Shown here: positions 21,798-31,696 of the stretch, one piece after another
Layout: every line of letters begins with the position of its first letter
How positions within the stretch are numbered: position 1 is the stretch's first letter
Assembly: GCF_000711695.1 (NCBI RefSeq)
Contig: NW_013547018.1
Span: 310,001-374,000, forward strand
Direction of reading: 5' to 3'
Length of the DNA stretch: 64,000 nt
Origin: Tilletiaria anomala UBC 951
Taxonomy: Eukaryota > Basidiomycota > Exobasidiomycetes > Georgefischeriales > Tilletiariaceae
Notes under the pieces: generated by a model
What the model saw: the letters and a program-made list of their open reading frames with translations, nothing else
Databases searched by the model: none
What the model was told of the DNA's origin: nothing
Translations under genes and position numbers: made by a program

Positions 21798-23008
21798 GGT
21801 ACCCTAGCGTGGGTGCATTTGGCTGCGGCGCTGCACGAGCGTGTATGTACCATTGGAACGAGTCTGGTGCGCCTGCGATTGTGCGGTACATGCCTTGACC
21901 CCTGGATCCGTGTGGCTCTGGGTGTGCGCACCGGTTCCCTGGTCGAGGTGGATGATGGCGGGCTACCGCGGCCAGAGGGAGTGGCGGGGGAAGAGTCTGT
22001 GTATCAATGAGACCGCTTTATTCTTTTTCTTTCTTTTTTGCTGCTGCTGTAGTCTACTCCTTGAGCAGCACATGAGTGCGATGGGATGAGAGAGGAAGTA
22101 TACATGTTGTCACGTGACATATACATTCTGTCATGTCCCGGCTGGGGGGGGTCTCACAAATGCTTCGCAGTTGCAATTCGGCAAAGGAAAAAAGTGGTGT
22201 GAGAAGGGAGAATAATGCCGAACGGAAGCGTTGGTTCAAAGATACCCCAGCTTCAGGTATGATGCCGCAGATACATGCATTGTTGCAGTAACCCTAATGA
22301 CAACTCACATTCAAAACTCCCCAGCACTCACATGCTCGCAGCCACCGCTCCCGACTGCTGCATGGCTGCATCACCTGTTTGTTCCACATGTTCGGGTCTG
22401 CTTCGAGTGAGTGGGATGGGTGGGGACATTTTCAGTTTGCTTCCCCTCCCACCGACGTGGTGCACTGGCAGACTCGCACTGTTGACGGGCACAGGTGGGG
22501 GAGTCTCTCTCTCTCGCACACACCCGCAGCCACAGGGCGCTCCGTGGGTCGAATCAATAAGCATTTCCCGTTCTGCACCCAGCAAACCGTCCCGACAGCC
22601 ATGCACATGCACACGTGTGCATGGCGCGGTTGGTGCCACGGATGATGCATGTCTCTCTCACACACAATGTCACGCACGCACTCAGTGCACAACGCCCTCA
22701 GCACAGCCAGCAAGCACCCATGCACGCAAAAGGGTGGGGCTCGTGCCGTGCACCGCGCCCTCCCCACGAGGAAAGGAGAGGCAGATATACATACCCCAGA
22801 GCGCGTCCTGACGCCACGGCTATTTGCGCACTCGCCACAAGCAGCCCCACGCAGCCGACCTTGCCGTACAACACGGACACATCGCACAGCAGCCTCATCA
22901 TCTCTCGCCATGGGCCCTAGTCTCTAGCAAACCAGTACAGGGGTCATGCAAAGCGCTTCGAAAGGATAAGCTATACAGTTGGACCACGCGCAATGGGTAT
23001 CGATCATG
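21798..23008. other. Convergent intergenic region, CA-rich
   Basis: About 1.2 kb between the 3' ends of the FAP1-like and kinase genes, unusually long for a tail-to-tail gap here. It is rich in CA/TG alternations around 22500-22700 and carries a 10-bp palindrome at 22109-22118. Open frames on both strands (22275-22811 plus, 22432-22911 minus) mirror each other and look like composition artefacts. Confidence 0.45.
22109..22118. promoter_or_regulatory. Palindrome GTCACGTGAC (E-box type)
   Basis: A perfect 10-bp palindrome with the CACGTG core bound by bHLH factors such as the Cbf1/Pho4 class. It lies 3' of both neighbouring genes, so any regulatory role is uncertain. Confidence 0.3.
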
Positions 23009-26000
23009 TCAATAGCAGGCCGTCCGCACTGCGAACGCTGGGCCAAAGTCGGCAAACTGGTCGTCGTAGTACTGCTCGCCGCCGCTGAGCGCATGGCACG
23101 CTGAAAAGGCGGGCAGGTCGGCCGCGTCAAACGGCCGTCGACTCTGCCAGACGGCCGCGAGGTCGATCGGTCGTGGGATGATGGGCGCCTGTACGAGCGA
23201 GGGTGTGCAAATCAGACGTGTGCGCTTTCACAGCGGGCGGTAAGAGACACGCAAGCAAGCACTCACCGTCAGGAGGCAGCGTTCGACCGCGTCCCAGCGC
23301 ACGCCGGCGAACCACGGGTGTCGCTTGATGTCCTCGATCCCACCGGCGAGGTTGCCAAGGCGCTGTGAGAGCGTTGGCTGCAGCAGGCCGCGGATGAGGT
23401 GCGCAGCCTGCGCATCGATGCATGGTGGGAACAGCACGCCGGAGATGCCCTGTAGAATCTTCTCGTAAACCTCGAGCGGGCTGCCCGCGTAGAACGGCGG
23501 GTAGCCCGCCAGCATCTCGAACAACAGCACTCCCAGCGACCAGTAGTCCACCGCCTTGCCGTGCCCGCTGCTCTGGATGATCTCAGGTGCGAGGTACTCG
23601 GGCGTGCCACACAGCGTCCATGCGCGGTCCACGACCTGCTTGGCGAACCCGAAATCCGCCAGCTTGACGTATCCATCCGCGCGCAGCAGCAGGTTCTCCG
23701 GCTTCAGATCGCGGTAGGCAATGTCCCGCGCGTGCAGGTGCTCGAGAGCAAGCACAATGTTGCACACATAGAATCGCGCCGCGTCCGCCGTGAAGCGCTT
23801 GGCCTGGCGCAGATGCGCAAAGATCTCGCCCCCGGGGACAAACTCCATTAGCATGTAGCAGTTCAGCCCGTCCTGGAACGAGCTGTAAAGGTTAACCAGG
23901 AACGGGTGCGACACGTGCGCCAACACGTCCTTCTCCGACAGCGTGTGCTCCACCTGCCGCGATCTGATCACATCCTGCTTCCGCAGCACCTTGACCGCAA
24001 AATACGACCTCGGCTCGGCCGGCGATGCGCCCTTGAGCTTGACGAGCAGCACCTTGCCGAACGTCCCCGTGCCCACCTCGTCGACGACATCAAAGTGGTC
24101 GAGCCCGTACCGGGGTTGCGGGTCAAAGTACGGCGAAAACGGCAGCTCGCACACCGGCGGTGGCGGCGCCAGCCGCGTCTTCACGGCCGGCCGTCCAGCG
24201 GGAAGTGGGTCTGTGCAACCATGTTCGTGTCTGGGCGCACGTCGGCCGTCGGCGCCAACGGCGGCGGGCGCGGGTGCGTGCTCGTACGATCGCGTGGCGT
24301 ATCGATGTGACCTTGGCGGCTCGTACTGTGGCGGCGGAGGGTGCCACGGCGAGGGACTCGGCTCACCGCGTCGCTCGTGCATCTCGCCAAACGGAGAGAG
24401 GGCCGTGGCGGAAGTGGCGGACATGTCGCTCTTGGCCGAGTCAAGAGGGTTGCGGTAACCACAAGAAGAACCGCCGAACGGCCTTGGCATGTGCATAGCC
24501 ACGTCGTGCATGGTCGCTCCTGGCGGCACTGTTATGGTCACGTTGTTGTCTCGAGTGGGGGCGGTCCGACTGACAACATCGAGACGCAGTGAACCCATGT
24601 TGCACAATAGCCCGCGGCCGTTGGTAGCTGCGATAGCTTCTTTGGCATCTTTCGATAGCCATGGCAGCGCATAATTAGGAGCGCTGTTCCCGCCGTCAAG
24701 GGCGCGCCTCTTTTTGATCTTGGCATCATTCGACGCATCCGTACTGCCGGCCGCGTTTAACAAGGCAGTGATGGGCAACGCGACTGGCGCATGCTGCACC
24801 ACCACCACCTCCTCCTCCACGGTGTTCTCCTCCCCCAGTTTCTCCCCCACCACCTCATCTTCCACTTCATGCTGCTCCGACGAGGACGGTGCGCGTGCCA
24901 TGGTGTTCCCAAGCGTCGGCAAAGGCGAGCGCGTGGGCGGTGAGGGAGAGATATGCTCTGCGACGGCTTTGTCGCAGGCGATGCCCTGACCGTATACTCC
25001 AGTCGCTCGCGATAAGGTGGAAGTCTTGTCGGAGAGCCTGCTCCAATTAGTACTGTTGCGTCTAGACGACGCCTTTTGCGCAGATGTCTGCTGCCTGCTG
25101 TACGACTTTGCTGTGTGGCGAAATTAATTTGAAAAGAAATTAGTTGAACAGCTGAAGACGTTGCTCAGAGGTACGTCGGCGAGCGACACTCACCTACAAT
25201 CTCCTTCAAGATATCATCTAGTGGCCTGAGACCCAAGCTTTCGCGCAGCCTGGGTTTGAGAGCTTCTGGGATGCGCCCTCCAGGGAAGGAGCAGAGTGGG
25301 ACATATCCTTCTTCCTCGCGCAAGGGTAGCGCATGCTGGTGCAGCAGCTGTGGTGCGCGCTCTCGAGCATCGGATGCGGTTGAGTTGTTTGTTGCCACAG
25401 AAGAGGAGGAAGGGTAGAATGTGTCTGCAGCATTGGATTGTATGGTGCTCGTCCGCGGCGTATGGCTGACGCTTCCGTTCACGCTCACGCCAGCGCCAAC
25501 GCCCGCACCGCCGACGTACGAGCTTTGCAGACCGCTCTCGGGCACATGCCAGCCGGGGCTGACGGCCGGCAGACCGTTCTCGATGCGCACCTGCAACCTG
25601 CGTGCTGCGGCTGTCAATAGCGGCGGCGGAGATGGCGCTTGGAGCGCGCCAGGCGCCGATCCCTCCCTAGCGGTAGATCCCGAGCTCGCGCTGCCTCGCT
25701 GGTCGGAGCTGACGCTGTCCGCCGAGTGCTGTCGTGTGGACTGCCGCGACCTCGCATCGCTCCCTGCATGCTGGACTTGCTGAGCTTGGAGGGAGGTAGA
25801 CCTGCGGAAAGCTTTGTAGAGATCCAGATCGGCTTCCCGCTTAGCGACTCGCAGGAGCCTCTCCAGCTCTACATCCTCGCTTCTTGCTGTCGCATCCCTT
25901 CCCTGGCGCAGCTCGCGCTCACGCTCCTCTTGCCGCTCACGGTCGATCGCGTCTTCTTCGTCTTCTTCATCATTGTTTCCGGTTGAATTGACATGCATGG

Positions 26001-27279
26001 CGCTATCAGCGAACGCCGCTTCACCCTCCTGGCTGTCCTTGCCTCCATCATCATACCTGCCGGCATGCTGTATGGCGCCGACATCGTAGCTGATCCGCTG
26101 CGCGGTGTCGCGCGTGCTCTTGGCGTCGTGCACGTGCTTCGGCAACGGGAACAGAGAGTCGACGGGCCGTTCCGGAGGGGCCAGGCCGATGCCGCTGTTC
26201 ATCGCGTTCGCTGTCCAGGGCCCTAGGCTGAGAGACGAGTGCGCATGAACTGTGCCTGTGCCTGTGCCTGTCCCTAGGCTGCTAGATACGGCCTGGCACC
26301 CCGAGTTGCGCACGAAGTCGTCCTTTGGCGCAGGTGCCGTTGCCGTCTCCGGGCATGGTGTCTGTGATGACGATGATGGCGCTGATGCAGCCAGTGGCAG
26401 AGCAGCGAACGCGTAGGAATCGATTCGTCGCTGCTTGCCTCTCGCCTTGCTCGATAGCGCCTTTGAACCCTTGTCCTTGCTCGCGCTCGTGCCCATGACG
26501 GCTGTGGGTGATGCAGACCGCTCCTTGCGCTTCTGGCTGCGCTTGTCCAGCTCTTCTTGCAAGATGCGCGCCACATCCTCGTCCATGAACGCGGACGGAG
26601 ACGCAGAAAAGGGCTCTGCCTCATGCAGGCCGGTCCGCGTGCTCGACATGCTCATCTGCAAGCCTCCTACGTAGGTCTGAAGACCGTGCACGTACCCTGG
26701 CTGCTGGGTGCTTTGCAAGAGAGCCGAAGATGCTTTGCCTTTCGGAGCCCACAGAGAGCCGTGTGCTGTTGGCAGCGACATGAGCGCACCGCCTTGGAAA
26801 TCATCGCTGGCGCCTCGAGTGGAGAGCTGGCCTGATGCATCAGGAGGCATGACAACGTTCTCTTGATCCATGCCGTGAGTGCCATGTGTGTGACGAGCGG
26901 CTTCGAGGGCCTTAGACGGCTGCTGGTGAGCTTCAAGCGACGGAGAGAAGCTCATGCCTTGGCCGGCAACCCGTAGCTCGTCTCGAGCTTCTAGCGTCAT
27001 GCTGCCTTTGCTACTGCTCTCGCCTGCAGTGGGATTGGACATCTCTCTTTCCAATCTCTCCTCTGCCTGTCTCTTCGATGAAATTGCAGTAACCCTCATG
27101 GAGGTGTCCATGGCCCGATGTGTCGGAGCGGCAGCGTCGGCGTTCACAGCTTGGAGCTGAGTGTGGGATGTGATGAGAATGATGGTTTCTATCGATTTCG
27201 AGCCGTCTTCCTTACCTGGCGCGAACTCCCCCACTCCCCACCGGCGATGCTGCCCGGATGCGCTGATATCGCAGGACAT
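23009..27279 (-). CDS. PKA-type serine/threonine kinase with a long N-terminal extension
   Basis: The C-terminal part is a cAMP-dependent protein kinase catalytic subunit (AGC group). It shows a glycine loop GTGTFGKV, lysine in YFAVKVLRKQ, catalytic YRDLKPENLLL, DFGFAKQV, the PDK1 site in WTLCGTPEYLAPE, and a tail with FxxF-like FADF. Exons: 27279-25194, 25110-23267 and 23188-23009, giving 1369 aa with the kinase at about 1035-1310. The 83-nt intron 25193-25111 (GTGAGT...CACAG) joins the long upstream ORF to the kinase frame in phase. The kinase frame is open up to the acceptor and closed by a TAA just before it. The N-terminal part is disordered, with acidic and charged helical stretches (DEDVARILQEELDKRSQK). 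Alternative: two genes, with the kinase starting at the ATG at 24901 (604 aa). The frame is also open upstream of 27279, so an earlier exon is possible. The kinase call is certain; the fusion is an inference. Confidence 0.7.
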
Positions 27280-28798
27280 GTCCCCCGCCGCTTGCAGACG
27301 AGCGTTAGAATTGCCCGCCCAATCTTCCCCACTCGGACTGCCTTGTCCCACCCAGAGTTTGCCGTTGATGCTCTTCCCAGGGCCACGGTGTCGAAAATTA
27401 CTCTCCTCCACCGTCAGGCGAACCTTCGGCGATGGCCTCTGTCTTGCATCTTCTCGCTGCAAGTTGCTGACAGTTTGCGCCTTGGCAGCCCAGTTGTTGC
27501 AGACCGGGACAAAAAGTGGACTATGTAGTTCACAGTCGGACGCTGAAATTAGCGAAGATGAGGCGCTGAAACTGCGCTTCTCTTTCCTCTCTGGGCTTAG
27601 CCGTGGGCCTAGGCCCGGAGCGGCACCCGGTGAAAATAATCAATTCTGCATGCACTGCATAGCTGGGGGGTTGGGAGTGGGGCTTCTTTTTTCTTTCTTT
27701 TTTTTCTTGCCTGTGGCCCGGTGCCTCATCTCTTTTGTTCTGCGTTGCGTGGGGCCACCCAAGTATGGGCGGCGGTCTGCCCTCTGCCGCCGTGCTGCAC
27801 ATCGACTTGCTCTAATTGGCGAGGTCCAAGAGAAATTCGGAGGGTTTCGTTCCTTGTGTCACAATTGCGCCCAGTATCACGACAAATGTCATGGAAACAT
27901 GGAAGCATCAAACGATCCAATGGGCGAAGTCCACGGTTAGTAGTACCACGACGCAACAAACAGATGCTTGATGCGTTTCCGAGCATCTGCTTCCTCCTCC
28001 TCCCAACTGCTTTGTTGCAGCGACCAAGCGGGCGATGATCCTGGTGATGCTTCCATTTGAGATGGCATGCAGTCCAGATGCCATATACCATTTTACAACG
28101 ATGGGGCAAGCAGGCAGCAAACTGGCCTGCTGCTTTACCCTTGCTTGACGCCTTGACGTTGGTTGCAGGACCGCCACTGTCCAACCTGTGGCAGCATCGC
28201 TGATCCGGGTTTCACAGCAGCAGCTTGCCAAAGGCGCTTACACGAACTGCATGCTGGAAGAATTGGTAATCAAATGTAGAGTCGCAACAGCGTTGCCGCT
28301 CAACGGGACCCCAGTCCTCCTGTTCAGCGACGGTTCCGAACGTGCTTGGTGCTGCCCAGAACTATGGATCCCTCTTGCGTCATTTCTCTGCGCGTTCCTT
28401 ACTCAGTTTAAAATGATCTCGAGATTGCTACGGACCTTGCTTCCAGGTACACCAAGAAGCGTGCTGGGCTGATAATAGACAGGGTGTCGCATGTCGGCGT
28501 GACGCTCTTGATAAACCGACGGCTGACGCACTTGCCTCGCTCGAGCGGTCCCGGCTTGCTCAGCTCCCCGATGTCCCGTCTATCAATGGATGCAGACTCC
28601 GTTACCCTCGTTGGAACATGGGACCTCCGCAGCATAGGAACTTTAAAGAATGAAGATCCCTGCCTCCCGCTTTAAAAGGTTGTCTGCCCTCTCTTTTTCA
28701 CCAGCATCCCCAAATCTACTTTCGACCGCGCAACATTTTCCAGTCTTCGCACATCGGGAACAACCAGCACTGCTGGAACCAACAAGGTACCAATCAAG
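27280..28798. other. Divergent promoter region between kinase and dehydrogenase genes
   Basis: About 1.5 kb between head-to-head genes. The kinase-side frame stays open leftward from about 27550, where TTTCAG could be a splice acceptor, so the first exon of the kinase gene may lie here. Other short frames have no recognised domain. A pyrimidine/purine-rich tract sits at about 27687-27708. Confidence 0.4.
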
Positions 28799-31008
28799 AT
28801 GTCAGCGCCTGGGCAATTTTACGACGCGCAGGGCACCGCAATGTCGCCGTCAGAGAAAATGCAACACGGCGGGCAGGCGCACAATGGAGACCCGCAGTCG
28901 CGTAAACACCCACAGCCTTACAGAAAACACAGCGATCAAGCGAATGGCATTGGCGGCACTGGCACTGGCGCAACTTCGTACGCTACGGTCCCCACTGAGT
29001 ACTCTGCCTACCCGACATTCAAGTCGGGAGTCAGAAGTCTGATCGAAGAGAAGACGATGGCCGCCGTCACCTGGCAAGGCAAGGGCGCGGTCGCGTTAAG
29101 AGAAGTCGACGTGCCGCATGTGACGAACGCTGAAGACATTGTCATTAGGTACGTGTTGTTCCAGCCGGCGCAGACTCGGATCTGACTGTCAGCTGATGAT
29201 ACATTCCTTCGCTCCTTGCGTCTTACAGAACCACCGGAACGTCTCTGTCAGTCCCTTCTGTTTGCTGGAGCGCCCGCGTCCTCCCCCGTCGACCATGATG
29301 CTGACCGTGCACAATCTTGGGTGCTGCTCAGCTGCCATGCAGACATGCACATCTACCGCGGTGATGTCTTTGACCTGAAGTTGGGTGACATCATGGGTAT
29401 GTCTCACGTCGCAATGCGAAGCTCAGTTCGCTGCCAGCAGTTGACAGATCAGCACAATTTCTCTCTGTGTAGGGCATGAGGCTGTCGGCCAAGTGGTGCA
29501 GCTTGGATCCGCTGTGAAGAATCTGCAGCTTGGCGACAGAGTGTGCTGCAGCTTTGCGCTCGGCTGTGGATCCTGTGAAGGCTGCCAGAGGGGCGAAACT
29601 GGCAGAATCTGCGACAAGGCAGGCCACAATGGTTACTTGGTAGGGGTCGCCTGGACTCGGTTCCTACCCCGATTGCAAGGACCTTCGCTGACTGTAACGA
29701 GCAACCTGCACTGTCTGCACAGGGAAAGCTGTATGGCGAGAGACATTCGAGCCTTGAGGGACATGCTCACTTCTCGTCTGGGGGCATCGCCGGATGCCAG
29801 GGTGGGTGCTCTGGACTAGCGATGACCACATCACACGATGCTGACAATTCCGATGGGTGCATAGCGCAATACGTGAGGATTCCGTGCGCGGAGAACAACG
29901 TGCTCAGGGTGCCCAACGGCGTCTCAGATGAGACGGCGCTCTTTCTCTCCGACGTTGCTGTGTCCGCCTACCATGCGGTCAGAGATGTCGGTCTTCAGAG
30001 CGGCAACACCGTGCTGATCATCGGCAGTGGCCCTGTTGGTCAACTCGTCGCTCAGTGGGTGCAAGTCTTTGGCGCCAGGCGCATCGTGCTGGTAGACTCT
30101 ATTCAGTCGCGCCTCGATTGGGCAAAGCAGAAGCTCGGACCGGCGATCGAGGCGACCAACTCAGACAGCAAGACAGACTGTCCGCACGGCTTTAGCCAAA
30201 AGATGCACGAGCTCGAGCCGCATGGCTTCGACATTTGCTTTGAAGTCGCTGGTCCTCCCAAAACTGCCATGGCCACTTCGCCCACGGCACATGCTGCGGC
30301 TACGCTGCCGGGCAAGCTGGCCGAGCTCGCCATCCCGCGCCGCTTGGGTATAGGCTCACTTCAAAAGGCCATGAAGACACTCAGTGCCGGCCACGGTATC
30401 ACACACCCGCTCAACGAGTGCATCCTCGCCGCTCGCAACGGCGGTCGCGTCTCGATCATTGCAGACTACGCTGGGCAGCTCGGCAACTTTAACATGGGTC
30501 TGCTGACGGAGAAGGGAGTGAAGCTGTATGGCCACGGCCAGCCTCCCGTCCAGCGGTACTGGCAAGAGATTCTCGAGGGTGAGTGGACAGCCATTGGTTG
30601 GATAGTAGGCAATGCTCACCAAAAGTGGACCGAGGGAACAAACTAACGAACGCGTCCTTGCACTTTGTAGAGTACATCATGCCGGGCCGGTTCGATCCAA
30701 CAAAGGTCTTGACGCATCGCTATGCGCTCGAGGAGCTGCCTAAGCTGTACGACGCGATGTACAACCGCAAGCTGTTTGAGGAGAGTAAGGACAAGCCGAT
30801 CCTCAAGGTCTTCGTTCAGGTGAGATGATGCTTCTGATGCATTGTTGAGGTTAGGAAGGAGGAGGCGTGGCAAATGCTGATGCTGACTCGCACTGGAGAA
30901 TGCTTTCACTTTTGCGCATTTTCTCAGACCAAATTCTCAGCTGAGCCATCAGCTGGCATGCCGCCCGTGACCAAAGCGCATGCTTCCAACGGCGCACCCC
31001 ACGCTTGA
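28799..31008 (+). CDS. Zinc-dependent alcohol/formaldehyde dehydrogenase-like protein
   Basis: Medium-chain dehydrogenase/reductase, likely oxidising an alcohol or aldehyde with NAD(P). Seven exons: 28799-29148, 29229-29240, 29332-29396, 29473-29639, 29723-30578, 30671-30819 and 30928-31008; 559 aa in continuous phase. The catalytic-zinc block CHADMH is created by joining the 12-nt exon to the next. GHEAVG spans the third junction, and the structural-zinc lobe CGSCEGCQRGETGRICD follows. The Rossmann nucleotide-binding motif reads VLIIGSGPVGQLVAQ. The order and the lobe resemble formaldehyde-dehydrogenase-like members of the Tdh/COG1063 group. An N-terminal stretch of about 75 residues is poorly conserved. 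Substrate is unknown. The micro-exon is the least certain part of the model. Confidence 0.88.
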
Positions 31009-31696
31009 GCGTCATCAAGCGTCAAGTGTGAGCACGCTGCCCTAACCTCTCACAAGCGATATCCAGACGCGATGCTCGTCAAATGCTTCCACTCGCAACG
31101 AATCGTGCTCCGCGTGTGCCTATGCCCGTGGTCGCTGTAGTATACCTTTTTGAGATTCGTCGCCATCACCATGCCACCGAGTCAGCTTTGCGCCGTAGGC
31201 CTGTGGCCGGCCGCGAATCCGTGCGTGTGCTTTTGAGTTGCTGCACAGGTAAATGCCCCCAGATGTACATCGCCTGTGCATGCTCAACGATTAACTCCAT
31301 CAGAAGCGGTGAGCAGAGAGAGTGCGTGCGCATTGCTGCTTGACGACGGACGCCCGAGAGGGAGAGAGGGCAGTCAGGCTCGGCTGGTTGCTTATTACTA
31401 TTATGCTCTTCAGTGTGAGACATTTCATCACGTGACTATGGAAACAAAATCGCAGGCCTTCCGCTTGTGTGTCCCTTCGCTCTTTCCTCTCTCTCCTTCT
31501 CGAATCCTATCGTTCGTCGACTCTCAGAAAGCACGTCCGGAGCTTGAAAGAAGAGTCGTGGTCCGGAGGGCGGCATGATCCTTCAGCAGGCAGGTGGTAA
31601 AACGGGCTGAGTATAAGGCCTTGACGCCGGGTGCATAGCAAGTGGATGCGCGTGTGAGCTCCATCAGACTGCCAGCTTCGCGCAGTGCTGTCCGCC
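31009..31696. other. Intergenic region before the nucleoporin gene
   Basis: About 690 nt between genes on the same strand. It should hold the terminator of the dehydrogenase and the promoter of the nucleoporin. No conserved element or RNA gene was recognised. Confidence 0.4.

Noticed and set aside
20960-21931. 323-codon minus-strand frame opposite the FAP1-like C-terminus
   Set aside because: Antisense shadow of a GC-rich coding exon without any recognisable motif or splice context.
22275-22911. Mirrored open frames on both strands in the CA-rich gap
   Set aside because: Low-complexity CA/TG composition lacks stops by chance; Cys/His/Thr-rich products with no family resemblance.
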